Source: Candidatus Sodalis endolongispinus (GTDB taxonomy: Bacteria; Pseudomonadota; Gammaproteobacteria; Enterobacterales; Enterobacteriaceae). From it: a stretch of 64,000 nucleotides of DNA. Both the position numbers and the translations under genes were made by a program. Of this stretch, positions 30,076-40,091 are shown one piece after another. Under the pieces are notes generated by a model. It was not told the origin of the DNA. It saw only the letters and a list, made by a program, of their open reading frames with translations, and did no database searches. Where the stretch lies: contig NZ_JAFJYC010000001.1 of assembly GCF_018777395.1 (NCBI RefSeq), positions 1 to 64,000 of the forward strand, read 5' to 3'. Position 1 is the first letter of the stretch; every line of letters starts with the position of its first letter.

Positions 30076-30545
30076 ATTAACGTCCTCCTATCACTTTCGG
30101 ATCATTATCGATGTTGACTAAACGAGTATAATATCGCCCCATTAAACCCAGCGTTAAAAATCCAGGAATAGGAAAAACTATCTTTTTATCATAAAATAAA
30201 TGAACCAGCGGCCGTTTATACTACCAATTATTTTTACTCACGCACGTGTGTGAATTACCCCAGGCGGGAAACTGAGAGGATGACCGTCTTCACGCCAGTA
30301 CATTGCCATTCTCATCTGGCCCTCGGCGCGAAAACATTCTGACGCAGGAGACTTCCCGGTTCATTTAGCGCGAATATTATTGATTTCAGGCATTTTATAA
30401 CTGTTTCTTTTAACATGATGATAATTAGTGTGGGATGAATAACGAAGTGCCTAAGTCACGCACGACGCAATATTCAATTGTTCGAGCGATGAGGACGGTG
30501 TAACATCATCGGTGCATTTTATTAAGAGTATTAAAGGGAGGCATA
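30076..30545. other. AT-rich intergenic region
   Basis: It is the shared upstream region of two divergent putative genes. No motif was identified. Confidence 0.45.
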
Positions 30546-30812
30546 ATGGAACACATTATTTTATCGCATGGTGTTAGGTTGCTTGTTTTTCCCGGTGACG
30601 GCTATCGCGAAAGTGCTATTCACCGACTTTGTCCTGCCACTAGCCGTAATATAAGCCAAAAATCGAACATTAGAGGCAAAAAAGGTCAATCGCCTAAACA
30701 AACTGCCCGGTTTTTTCAGAATATCAAAGCGTTTAACAATATGGGACTCGTTGAGCTTTCTTTATATGCACAGAAAAAATATAACCTTAGCCCGCTTTTG
30801 ATTGAACATTGA
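30546..30812 (+). CDS. hypothetical protein (88 aa)
   Basis: This 88-codon frame starts at ATG 30546 behind a strong ribosome site (AAAGGGAGGCATA). The product is basic and begins MEHIILSHGVRLLVFPGDGY. A Lys/Gln-rich middle (GKKGQSPKQTARF) and a helical end (LVELSLYAQKKYNLSPLLIE) follow. I know no family. The ribosome site is the main support. It is isolated in an AT-rich region. Confidence 0.4.
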   Translation: MEHIILSHGVRLLVFPGDGYRESAIHRLCPATSRNISQKSNIRGKKGQSPKQTARFFQNIKAFNNMGLVELSLYAQKKYNLSPLLIEH

Positions 30813-31806
30813 TTAAGGCTTCACGCCTTTGTGTAGCCAGTTTGGATGTGTGCTGGAGGCAATGCCAGACGAGCGTACCCGACGATGTAAGACCAATTCG
30901 TCGGCGATGCAACGTGCCACGGAATGGGTCGCTCTGCTAAGCTATTTAACTGTTAGCATGCCAGATACCGACAAACACTGACCAAAGCGAATGCGCGACG
31001 GTGCGTAATTTTTAGGGCTGATGGATCTTCTCGAAAGTTTAATGAAGCCGATATTAACGCTTCAATAACATGAATTCGCCGCAACCCCGGTCAGTAGCAG
31101 CATAGTCACTCGAAGTTGCATACAGTCCGGCAACCATCACTGTGGCCTGTGCCAACACGCTTGCCGCGAGCGGTACTCAATGGAAGGATATGACGCTTAT
31201 CATGTCTTAGGCGCCAGCTGGTCGATTTCAAAAATGCCAATATCGTGATGGTTGAAATCGGTGGCTTTATTACTAACAACAGACCAGATTACCACTTGCT
31301 GCTTATCAATACTCTAACCCGCGAACATAGGTCATAACTCGACGAGTTTGTGCCGCGGCACAGACCGACGCCCCGACACTTTTATGGGGCCGCAGCTTTC
31401 AATACATTTGTAATGAATAATTATCTTTAACCCAGATATAGTGTCGAGATGCCTAGCAATGCTTATGAATTATGATTAGCGACTCTTACGCTATGCATTT
31501 TTTCTTGGTTTGTTAAACAACCTGAGCATGCTAGAAAAATATTGCAGAGGACTAAAGCATCATAATCAATAATATTAATTAGGTCAGCGATAGCGCATAT
31601 CGCCCAATATCTCTGATATACATGGTTAAACAGTCAGCATTACATAACTTAATTCTCCAATGTAGTGATGGACTCGAAAATATCCTTCTTATATTGGGTT
31701 CATTGTATGGAATATTATGCAATATACAATTATACTTCAAGTAATCGGATAATTTAGGGTACATCGTTTCAAATGAAGTAAACATTTCTATCTGTTTTAA
31801 CGCTAG
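30813..31806. other. ~1-kb AT-rich region without a recognised gene
   Basis: A short hairpin (AAGGCTTCACGCCTTT) lies just after the preceding gene. The rest has many stops in all frames. Scattered short stretches may be decayed coding sequence but cannot be assigned. Confidence 0.45.
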
Positions 31807-33536
31807 CTATAATGATGGTAGATTTCCCTTACCATTAACCGGTAGGAGATACATAAGATCTACACTGTTTGCTACATCATGTCTATGTGTTATTTCATGA
31901 ATGATTGTTTCCACTATGTCACCTGCAATGAATTTTTTTAACGGCTCCGGATGATCTTCCTGTCGGTAGAAAGTCGTATCTGAAAATATAGCGATACACT
32001 CTTCTTTATTACTATTATAGAAATTTGCCCCTACTGGTATTTTATAAAATCCCTCTTCATTTCCAGCCTTAGCAGAAATAAAATAATCACAACCTTCTGG
32101 CTTGATTTGTTTTGTTGAAAAAATAAAGAAACTCGCATGGTCTTCATTAAGTGATTTCTTAGTAAATATATCTATTTTTGATACTGTATCTTTTATTGAG
32201 TTAATAACATCAGGTAATAAGTCACTAGTAATGAAATGTGAAAAACAACTTGTAATAAACTTTTTGAATGCTGACCCGCCTTGCATATTCATCAACTTAA
32301 CATTTAAATTATCAATGATTATTTTAACTTGATGCATTGCATTGTTGACTATTTATCTTGTTTCCAATATATATAGTGGTATTGCAGAAGTATCTTTTGC
32401 CTTATTTATTTCCTGAAGAGAAAAACAATCATACTCCGTATTTTCTCCGAACACTGCATTTACTAATTCTTCTTGCGATTCATGAATAGGTGTTAAGTGT
32501 GAAAATGTCATTCTCGCTACGTCATCAGAGGAAATACTACTTTCATCATCAGAAACTTCTTTTTTATTGAAGAGACTATCTGGTTCTTCACAAAAATCAA
32601 TTTCTTCTTCAACGAACGCTGAAATCTCGCTATTACTCATCCCCATTAATTTTAGCGTGCAAGCTAAAGTTTTTTCCTTATTGATATTTCCGTTGGAATT
32701 CCTCATCGTGACTAGCTTCAAAATATTTTTACAGCAATACAGTTGGCCCAGAGATAAATTTGAGCCTAAAAGCATAGCTGTTTGTATCCCCACGTATTGT
32801 GCCATTACAGCAACAATGATATTTACGAATGCCACTCCTGTTATGGGAATTCTTCTTTTATCTGAAGGACAGGGCGTTAGATACAATTCATCCTTTATAC
32901 GCTCAAGTTTAACAATATCATTTTCTTTATAAGTATTGTCATTTTTGATGATAAATATATTGTAGCCTAGCCTTTCATTTGATGATTTCTTTACAATATT
33001 GAAAACATGACTACCTGAACTTTCTTTCCCACAATATTGCAAGAAAAAATATCACCGTCATCCACATCTCTCTTAGCTTCAGGATATATTGTAACTGGAA
33101 ATAATTTTTTGTCTACAGAGGAAAAAGAATCACAGGTGGTTTTGTTTTTTTTCGGTGACCGTAATGCAATGGCGCAACAATTTAATATAAAATCTCCATT
33201 GATATATTTAAGCTCGAATACTTCGTTGTTATAATATGCAAGACCATCCTCTGCAATGAATATATTGAACGCTAACGCATCACTGTTTGCGGCGTATATT
33301 ATATTAAAAAAATTTCTATTGCCTTCATCTTTTCCCGTATAGTGTAAATATAAAACATCTCCTTCTTCCAATTTTTTCGATTCAGGTTGTATGGGAATCG
33401 CTGGAACTCTTAGCTTTATCGCAGACAATAAATCACACATGGTCGGCATTTCATCTTGTTTATAGTTGAAATTTTTATTTCTTAATCTGGTGCTAAACGT
33501 CATATCAAGCTCTTCGTGGTTTATTGATTTTTCCAT
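31807..33536 (-). pseudogene. AT-rich gene for a putative secreted effector/toxin with duplicated domain and HExxH zincin motif
   Basis: Three consecutive minus-strand frames appear to be one gene of about 575-590 codons. Frame A starts at ATG 33536 (MEKSINHEELDMTFSTRLRN). Its frame is lost near 33030, in GGGAAAGAAAG, where one extra A would continue into frame B. Frame B ends at a lone TAA (32353-32355), and frame C continues in phase to 31807. Two copies of a ~95-residue unit are visible: 'KLEEGDVLYLHYTGK...FFNIIY...AFNIFIAEDG' and 'DVDDGDIFSCNIVGK...VFNIVK...GYNIFIIKND'. The C-terminus has IIHEITHRHDVANSVDLMYL, i.e. HExxH followed by a possible Asp ligand, as in aspzincin (M35-like) or other effector metalloproteases. 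Base composition is far more AT-rich than the core. It lies downstream of a tail-fibre remnant on the same strand, the usual place for phage cargo. Alternatively frame C is a separate gene starting at ATG 32337. Confidence 0.6.
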
Positions 33537-33589
33537 AGCTTACCTAATAGTCTATTTATGTTTAGTTATTAACCCCCCATCTCATCAGC

Positions 33590-34405
33590 CAGAGTAAGAC
33601 TTTATCCAGCGGGCGGGTTATTCCGTGCTATCCACATTCTGAGCCACATACACCGTGCTGACCTATGCTTTAAGCGCATCTATCTCTGCCAGCTGCCTTT
33701 TCACTTTAGCGGACTGTTCCTTAATCGCCTCGATCAGTAACGCGAAAATGCTGCCGTAGACGACGGCTTCCCCCCCTTGATAACCGAGTCATCACGCTGG
33801 TGGTAATCGCCCGAATTGAGCACGGTTTCCGGCAGCACGTCTACCCGTTCATCAGCCATCACGCCTGTTGACGCTTACCGGCGAGGACATACGTTTAGCC
33901 CGTCAGCGTTTCGACTTTTGCCAGACCATGTTATAATGTCTTGATGTCGCTTCTAATTCGTCGATCGGCGTTATTGACCCAATGCCCCTGCGCGGCTAGG
34001 TATTACCGTCATCCGTGAAAATGAACTACCCATGATGACCAGGACCTCGATTGATAAGCAGACGATGTTCAAGATGGCTGTCAACCACCGTCCATCTGGC
34101 GCGGGTAGTAGCTAAGCTGGGCACAGCTCACGCCCGAAGTCCACGAATGAGCCACCGTTGAAGGACACGATAGCATAGGACGCCACCTTTACTGCTGTGC
34201 TGTGGGTGGCCCGGCCGCCAGGAGGTAGTTCTCTATCGCTCACCACGCTGGCAACTTCATACAGCGCCACAGAGCCGGTGCCGGGCAGCAACAACATCTG
34301 ACCAGGGCCAAAACCCTGCTTTTTATCCGCTCAGCGGGTGCCGTGGCCCGTGGCTTTTTTACCGTTGGCCGCTATCGAAAGCATGCCGGTTTTGTACCAT
34401 ATCAT
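33590..34405 (-). pseudogene. prophage tail fibre gene remnant
   Basis: From ATG 34405 (ribosome site GGAGGTAAC) the frame reads MIWYKTGMLSIAANGKKATG, then TGA where Trp is expected, then ADKKQGFGPGQMLLLPGTGS, VALYEVASV and SYAIVSFNGGS. This is the N-terminal domain common to lambdoid-type tail fibres of enterics (MIWYKTG.I......VTG.GT.W.D...G.GPG). Downstream fragments in other frames (ADERVDVLPETVLN, EAVVYGSIFALLIEAIKEQ, SAKVKRQLAEIDALKA) resemble the C-terminal chaperone tail of such proteins. It has multiple stops and frameshifts and most of the fibre shaft is lost. Confidence 0.7.
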
Positions 34406-34934
34406 GTGTTACCTCCATCAGTTTGATGAAGCGGTTTGCAAGTGACTTGAGGAAAAAAGAAGTTCGGGGCTATAGGCGCCTTCAGGTGCTGAACACCCCC
34501 TGGAAGCGGAGACTGCGCCCGTTAGTGCTGCGGTATTTTTGTGTCCATATTTTGATTTGGCCGAATGTGGGTGAATAAACCACCAGCAATGGGAATAAGC
34601 CCGCTTACCTTCATACACGTTTCTAGCACCTGGTCCCCCGAGCCTTTCGGGTTTCCTCTAGAAAGGGGTACAAAAATGTACTCGATAATTCTTGACATCC
34701 CCCAAATATTACACATAGCAATATACGGGTTATTACCACCGAACTATTGGCTATCTTATAGGACGCGGAAATAGATAGCATCCAGCAAAATTTATAGCGC
34801 AATGCTACAAGATTTATTGAACGTAAGCGTTTTTTCAAGCTGGAAGGTGATAAGCTTCTATAATACAAAACAAACTGACAGAAAGTCTGTCTGTTGTAAC
34901 ACACACACATAGTCTCATCCTCTGGACAGAACGT
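34406..34934. other. intergenic region left of the IS
   Basis: No supported gene. The last 15 bp (34920-34934, CTCTGGACAGAACGT) recur just beyond the other end of the IS. Confidence 0.5.
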
Positions 34935-34971
34935 TGATCTTGCCCCGCCATCTCCGTACAGCTTTTGTATC

Positions 34972-35847
34972 TTAAGTTAACGAAGCCCGATGCCGCCGGT
35001 ATTCTCTCGGAGAGTGATATCCCAGCGCGCTGTGCGGATGGTTTTCATTGTAATGCGTGAAAGCTGCTGCAAGGTTTCGCAGGGCTGTTCTCGCATCCGG
35101 TTTTGGCATGAACTCGATATAGTCTTCCTTCATCGTCTTCACGAACCGTTCGGCCATTCTCTGCGGGCTGCTCACCGCTGTTGTGCAGGGCTCCAGATCC
35201 AGTTCTCTGGCGAACCTCTGCGTTTCATGCGCGGTATACGCTGAACCGTTGTCCGTCAACCACTGCACCGCTGTATCGGGTAACCTGTCGCCGAAGCGCT
35301 TTTCTACCGACCTCAGCATCACATCCTGCACGGTCGAACTGTCGTAGCCTCCAGTGCTCGCAGACCAGTCTATGGCCTCTCTGTCGCAGCAGTCCAGTGC
35401 GAACGTGACCCGCAGTTTTTCACCGTTGTCGCAGCCGAACTCGAAGCCATCTGAACACCAGCGCATATCGCTTTCTGCCACCGCGATCCTGCCCTTATGC
35501 TCACGCCTCGGCCGCTCTGGTTTTCAATGTAATAACAGCAGGTTATGCTCACACATGATCCTGTAAAGTCGTTTCGCATTTACCGGCGGCAGTCCCTCTG
35601 CGCGACGTTGTTTACGCAGGATTCCCCACACCCGCCGATAGCCGTAGCTGGGCATATCGCTGATGATGTCGAGGATGTCCGACAGTATTTCAGCGTCTGC
35701 TTCGTCATTACGCCGGTTACAGCGCCTGTCCTGCCAGTCGGCAGAACGCTTAATCCGCAGTGACAGCGGCGCACGCGACCCGCTCATGGCGCGGCTGACC
35801 TGTGCTATTCCCCGGCCTTTGGCAACAAGGGCGCGTGCGCTATCCAT
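34972..35847 (-). pseudogene. IS2-like transposase OrfB (DDE integrase), in-frame TGA
   Basis: The product has the InsB order: [46 protein letters not shown], then TGA (35524-35526). In the same frame it continues with [50 protein letters not shown] and [19 protein letters not shown]. The catalytic Asp, Asp and Glu region of the rve domain lies after the stop. IS2 InsB reads ER-KPA at this point, so Arg-to-TGA is likely. The second copy has the same TGA. Confidence 0.85.
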
Positions 35848-36200
35848 TTTCGTGACTGGCCGTACTCCACGGCTTCTTTTAGGATCTCAACCTCCATCGT
35901 CTTCTTACCCAGAAGGCGCTGGAGCTCCCGGACCTGCTTCAATGCAGCTGCAAGCTCAGAGGCAGGAACAACGTCCTCCCCGGCAGCCACGGCGGTGAGG
36001 CTGCCTTCCTGATATTGCTTTTTCCACTTAAACAGCAGGCTGGGCTGGATACCGTGCAGTCGTGCGAGATGGGAGACATTCATGCCGGGCTCCATCCTCT
36101 GCTGAATAATGGCCATTTTTTCCTGAGGAGTTTTACGTTTACGGACTTCTTGACCTAACAGGATCCCGGTCATATCAAAATTGGCGTTAGTGTTAGACAT
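35805..36200 (-). CDS. IS2-like transposase OrfA
   Basis: This 131-residue protein is very similar to IS2 InsA, the helix-turn-helix DNA-binding part of the transposase. It has [54 protein letters not shown] and [20 protein letters not shown] (leucine-zipper region), ending [14 protein letters not shown]. It overlaps orfB by 43 bp, as needed for the programmed frameshift that makes OrfAB in this family. It is open and differs from the other copy at one visible residue (GILLG versus GIPLG). Confidence 0.9.
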   Translation of the reverse strand: MSNTNANFDMTGILLGQEVRKRKTPQEKMAIIQQRMEPGMNVSHLARLHGIQPSLLFKWKKQYQEGSLTAVAAGEDVVPASELAAALKQVRELQRLLGKKTMEVEILKEAVEYGQSRKWIAHAPLLPKAGE

Positions 36201-36238
36201 ATATTTAAGCCTATCTCTTATCTGGAGATACAGCTACT

Positions 36239-36599
36239 TCACTCTGGACAGAACGTGGAGCAGCGCGTTACGCCAAGAAGCTTAAAACCGATCAGGCATG
36301 GGCAGTGTTCGCTAAGCTGGAAAATTGCTACTTTAATACTGAGATAATACTGAAAGAGGTAATCGCCCACCTCAATATAAACTCGAAGCCGCCGAGCTAT
36401 TATCCAACCACGAGATTAACTGTTTGACGCATTTGGTTTAGAGCATGGCTAACGGGTTTCATTTCAGCAGGGCATGGAGCAATGCTATCTGGCACGCTCT
36501 GCGCCGCGCTACCGGTGTACCCTCCCCTCAACATTGAAATCCGACATATCCCCTGCTGGCCGAGGATTGCTGCCAAGTTTACGTCAATACCAATCAGCT
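36239..36599. other. phage-derived remnants between IS and terminase
   Basis: A plus-strand frame (about 36258-36425) reads YAKKLKTDQAWAVFAKLENC and YFNTEIILKEVI, possibly the tail of a phage regulatory protein cut off by the IS. I cannot name it. On the minus strand the downstream part of the terminase has decayed beyond recognition. Confidence 0.4.
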
Positions 36600-37200
36600 T
36601 AACGGTGCCTGATGGGGAAACTCCCGATGCCATTTGACATCGGTGATTTCACGTCCCAGCTTGCTCTCGACCAGTGTCATGCCAGCCGGCATGAAGGTCT
36701 TGGTGCGCTTGGACGCTAGGGCAAACGCCACCCCTCTACCATCAATGTCTGCTGGCAAGCGGTCATAATTAGTGAGTGCGACCCGTTTGTAATCGGCGAA
36801 GAAAAATACTCATTGACGGCCAGCTTATTTTGATTAATGAACCATCACGAAAAATCTTATCATGAATATTGTTGTCGTTACCTTGAGTACTCAAGCGGGG
36901 TGCTGCTTCGCGACGGGCACGAAATGTTCGCGCCCGTCGCTTTTTAGCATGCCCCTGGTCTGTTTCTTGTGTCATCTGCACCATAAGCATATCCGCCGGA
37001 TCGCATTCAATGCTGTGAATTATCCAGCCATCAATCAGACCGAGCGTTTTCCCCGTTCGCGCTGGGCCCACAAACTCCACAGCGTCGAATTCTCGTTTCG
37101 TCAGACAATTCATCGGCTCACAGATATAGGGCGTCAGGTTAGTGCGCCACCTCGCCCGGGGCGGCTACTGGTCAGAAAAAGGTTGTTCCGAGGTGGCCAT
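36600..37200 (-). pseudogene. phage terminase large subunit (GpA-like) remnant
   Basis: It starts at ATG 37200 (MATSEQPFSDQ then TAG). Another frame continues TNLTPYICEPMNCLTKREFD and VEFVGPARTGKTLGLIDGWI, with a P-loop GPARTGKT, then MLMVQMTQE, NDNNIHDKIFRDGSLIKISW and, in a further frame, RTKTFMPAGMTLVESKLGRE and PHQAPLS. These match the ATPase domain of GpA-type terminase large subunits, which package phage DNA. Several frameshifts and stops are present. The nuclease domain is missing, replaced by unrecognised sequence before the left IS. Confidence 0.75.
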
Positions 37201-37204
37201 ACTT

Positions 37205-37807
37205 TCAGGCATTCGAGGTTAACAACTTGGCGCCAATGCCCACAGAGGATAATGCCTCGATATTTTTTGAAGTCAGTTCACCGTACCCCCGGATATAGGC
37301 ACCTGGATCAACCATCACATCGTCGTGCCCCAGACGCTCGTGCAAGGCGGTGATGGTGTCCTCAAGAAAGGTGGGGTATTTGTAGGCGGTCGAGACTTTG
37401 ACCGGGTCCTCTACTGTCTGCCCTACCCGCTCGGCAGCGAAATACAGTACACCGCGAAGGTGCTGGCCGTATTTCCCTTCCAGATGCTCTAGCATCTGGG
37501 TACAGGCGTTAAAAGACTGGCCTTCAAGCTCTGCCGTCAGCACAGTCCGGTTGAAGCTGCGTCGTGCCACCTGGTCACACAGGCGCTCAGGGTTATCGTG
37601 ATTCATATCTGCCCAACTGATATCTGTCTCTTTAATCAGATGGTCGAGATAGCGCAGTATACCTACCCCTTGGGGCTTTTTTGTCATCAGGCTTGTGCTA
37701 CCAATGTCAGGCTTGGATGGGTAGTTTTTAGCTCGTCCCCTGCATGACGTCAGCTCAGCCAACGCTTCAGGAATGGCCTGACAGACTCGTACAATTTTGC
37801 TAAGCAA
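37205..37807 (-). CDS. phage protein of unknown function upstream of terminase
   Basis: This frame of 200 codons ends 5 bp before the terminase start, suggesting one phage operon. It is hydrophilic and mainly helical: ILRYLDHLIKETDISWADMN, RSFNRTVLTAELEGQSFNAC, QMLEHLEGKYGQHLRGVLYF and DVMVDPGAYIRGYGELTSKN. The only start is TTG 37807, while the frame stays open upstream to about 37987 (NFNSIHYFSANIKPSPGHTA) without an ATG. The true 5' end may therefore be lost. Position would suit a small terminase or regulatory gene, but I recognise no family. Confidence 0.45.
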   Translation of the reverse strand: MLSKIVRVCQAIPEALAELTSCRGRAKNYPSKPDIGSTSLMTKKPQGVGILRYLDHLIKETDISWADMNHDNPERLCDQVARRSFNRTVLTAELEGQSFNACTQMLEHLEGKYGQHLRGVLYFAAERVGQTVEDPVKVSTAYKYPTFLEDTITALHERLGHDDVMVDPGAYIRGYGELTSKNIEALSSVGIGAKLLTSNA

Positions 37808-38115
37808 CGGAGCCAGCGTGCGCTTAGCTAACGACCAGCATGAGGGATTGCTGTCAAAGTCTACCGACCGGTTACGAACACTGGCGATACTTCCTGCCAG
37901 CGTATTTAGCGCAGTGTGACCGGGGGAGGGTTTTATATTTGCTGAAAAGTAATGTATTGAGTTGAAATTAATAATGATCTCAAGTAATTAGGTAATTATT
38001 AAGTTGTTTATTATTAATTTATTAGCTATTATTCAATACGTAAAAAACCCCATCCACTAGAAGGTGTTGAGGCTTCATGTCCTGCGCACTTTTGTCGCAG
38101 CATGAGGGGATTATG

Positions 38116-38133
38116 TGGGGTCCCGGGACCCCA
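38116..38133. repeat. perfect 18-bp palindrome
   Basis: TGGGGTCCCGGGACCCCA is a perfect inverted repeat without a loop, in the AT-rich gap between the phage frames. Its role is unknown; without a loop it would be a poor terminator. Confidence 0.8.
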
Positions 38134-38166
38134 GCCAAGCAATTAACTGACCTTTTGATCAGTATG

Positions 38167-38400
38167 CTATGATAGATTGCTGCGAAATTGCACATTGCTC
38201 GGCGGCCTTTTTACCCACGGCATGATATTGCTGTAAGGAGGGTTGCAAAAAATGGCACCGTGGGTGTGCCAGTCGTCATTCAGGGCATCATCCGCTTCGG
38301 TCAGGTAGTGACGACAAAGGGTGTTATCATGGTCGGCGGCGCTGTCAACGCAGAATCCGAACTCTGCAGCCAATGCCTGGAGTAGTTTTGCTCTGCATTC
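38167..38400 (-). pseudogene. phage N-6-adenine methyltransferase, N-terminal fragment
   Basis: The minus-strand frame reads LLQALAAEFGFCVDSAADHD, NTLCRHYLTEADDALNDDW and AIFCNPPYSNIMPWVKR. It contains the catalytic NPPY motif IV and the conserved 'AEFGF.LDAAAD..N..C..YLTE..DAL..DW' pattern of phage Dam-type methyltransferases. It is truncated just after motif IV and lacks the rest of the SAM-binding fold, so it is a remnant. Confidence 0.8.
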
Positions 38401-38751
38401 GCCATATATCTTTGTGCTCTGGTCGCGTGCGTGATGTTAATGCCATATCTGGTCTCACAATTTGTCAACCATCGATGAACGGGTCATGAAGCAGCGTGAC
38501 TCGAAGTGCAGGGTGCAGAACATTTGATTACAGGCGATTAAGCGGTAAAAAGGTGAGAGGGATGAAATAACGCTATGAAAAGTGAAAATGACATTCTTAC
38601 CGATGCAGTTCTAATAGCACTAACAGGGTAAAAAATCCCATCAAAGCAATGCGAAATATTGCGATTCGCTGAGGTTTTCTTCATAACTCGCAGTGATGGG
38701 CGCCCCAGAACAACGTGGGCGTACTTTAACGAACCTTGTAGCAAGAAACAT

Positions 38752-39015
38752 ATGACTGAAATATCGAAATATGTTGCACCGAACTACGGAGCGCTAAACT
38801 TATATGGCGAAAAAGAAAGAATAGTTCTGATAATTGGCTACCACCGCACGTCAGCAGAGGTAAGTCAGCATTTGAGTTTATACCTCGATCCGGGGGAACT
38901 GTTAGACTATACGGCTTCAATGCAACGCCAGCTCAAGTTCGGTCCGCATATGAGGCATGTAATAATACTCGTAGCGACGCATCACTGTTTGAAGGGCTTG
39001 TTGAACGTTGTTTAA
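38752..39015 (+). CDS. hypothetical phage-region protein (87 aa)
   Basis: This frame runs from ATG 38752 (MTEISKYVAPNYGALNLYGE) with IVLIIGYHRTSAEVSQHLSL, YLDPGELLDYTASMQRQLKF and a short tail. The frame is open to an upstream ATG at 38659. I do not recognise it; it lies just before an integrase remnant, where excision or control genes are common. Confidence 0.35.
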   Translation: MTEISKYVAPNYGALNLYGEKERIVLIIGYHRTSAEVSQHLSLYLDPGELLDYTASMQRQLKFGPHMRHVIILVATHHCLKGLLNVV

Positions 39016-39055
39016 TTTGATGAATTTTCTGAATTAGCAATTGAAACATAGGATG

Positions 39056-39813
39056 ATTATAGAAAATACGCTGAAAAGGTTGTTGCTATGTTCTGGAAAT
39101 TAGATCTGGATCACATCAAACCTGAACATCTTAGGCGATACCTGGATAAAAGAGGTCTAAAAAGTCGGACTCAAGCTAATCGAGAAAAAGCCTTCATATC
39201 ACGAGTTTTTTGATTTTCTTATCAATGCGGCCTAGTAAAAGTAAACCCGTGCAAGGGTGTATGTCAATTTAAAGAGTCCGCGCGCGCATAATATTTAACT
39301 CACGCGGAATATTAAGCGGTCTACAAAATATCGACTACCTTAGTGAAAGTTACCATGAAGTTGGCATATCTTTGTTGCGCGCGTCAATCTGTTATCTTTC
39401 ATTATAGAAAAGTCAATATCCCGCGAAGAAATTTTGGTTCAGCAAAGTAAAACAGGCGTAGCGCAAATAAAAACATGGTCCCAGAGACTTGAACAGGCCA
39501 TATCCGTGAGTAAAGAATCGTTATTAGATGATGGCATGAGTAACATTAATGTCATACACCAATCATCAGGCGCACGATATACACGCGATGGTTTCAATAC
39601 ACGTTGGTTGAAAACAGAAAACGAAGCTGAAAACAGTTTGCCGAGCTTGATTTAGATTTTACATTCCATGATTTTAAGGCCAAAGGTGTCTCCGATTTAG
39701 ACGGTGGCCTGTACGAAAAACAATCTCTGCCTGGGCATAAAAATGTAATTCAAACGGCTCGATATGCTAGAAAACCGACTAGTGCCAGTTGCAGGTGGTC
39801 AGCAAGACAGTAA
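39056..39813 (+). pseudogene. tyrosine recombinase (phage integrase) remnant
   Basis: Fragments in three frames give a phage-type integrase. First comes YRKYAEKVVAMFWKLDLDHI, PEHLRRYLDKRGLKSRTQAN and REKAFISRVF, then VKVNPCKGV. Next is VQQSKTGVAQIKTWSQRLEQ, INVIHQSSGARYTRDGFNTR and W. Last is TFHDFKAKGVSDLDGGLYEK, LPGHKNVIQTARYARK and PVAGGQ. The catalytic-domain signatures are decayed: an H.L(K/R) box is visible as FHDFKAK, and the box with the Tyr as TARYARK. At least two stops and one frameshift occur. The gene ends about 110 bp before the tRNA-Leu fragment, the usual place of an integrase next to its att site. Confidence 0.75.
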
Positions 39814-39920
39814 AAATACTACGAAATGATATTACAAAAGGGATGTCAAGACGAAAAAAAACCGCACAAGGCGGCATCAAATTTTAATACAACTTTTTGT
39901 TTTTATTTTTCTTGTTGAAT

Positions 39921-39974
39921 TGGTACCCGGGACGAGACTTGAACTCGTACAGACAAAGGCCGAGGGATTTTAAA
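39921..39974 (-). tRNA. 3' half of tRNA-Leu(UAA), probable prophage/island attachment site
   Basis: On the minus strand the sequence runs from the anticodon region TTTAAAATCCCTCGGC through a T-arm (ACGAG-TTCAAGT-CTCGT) and the acceptor end CCCGGGTACCA. It matches the 3' half of enterobacterial tRNA-Leu(UAA) (leuZ). No 5' half follows, so it is not a functional gene but a copy left by site-specific integration. It lies between two opposing integrase remnants. Confidence 0.8.
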
Positions 39975-40091
39975 AAATTTCATCTTCTTTTTAAAAACAA
40001 CAAGTTATTTAAAATCATGGTGTTACAAAGTGATAATGACTACGTTTTGTGGCACGCTGTTAATTTTTGCTGCCACTTTTTAGGAAGATTT

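Larger units (their letters stand above)
34935..36238 (-). mobile_element. IS2-like insertion sequence (IS3 family), left copy
   Basis: This ~1.3-kb element is defined by alignment with the inverted copy at 40893-42112. It carries orfA (35805-36200) and orfB (34972-35847), whose products are close to IS2 InsA/InsB. The two ends share ATCTCC in inverted orientation (CCATCTCCGTACAGC at the 3' end and GTATCTCCAG at the 5' end), consistent with imperfect terminal inverted repeats. Exact termini are uncertain by several bases. A 15-bp sequence is repeated directly on both sides, longer than the 5-bp duplication usual for IS2. Confidence 0.85.

Noticed and set aside
31579..31785. 68-codon minus-strand frame
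   Set aside because: AT-rich region, no ribosome site and no similarity recognised.
39921..39974. Functional tRNA gene
   Set aside because: Only the 3' half from the anticodon loop on is present; no D-arm or 5' acceptor strand follows.
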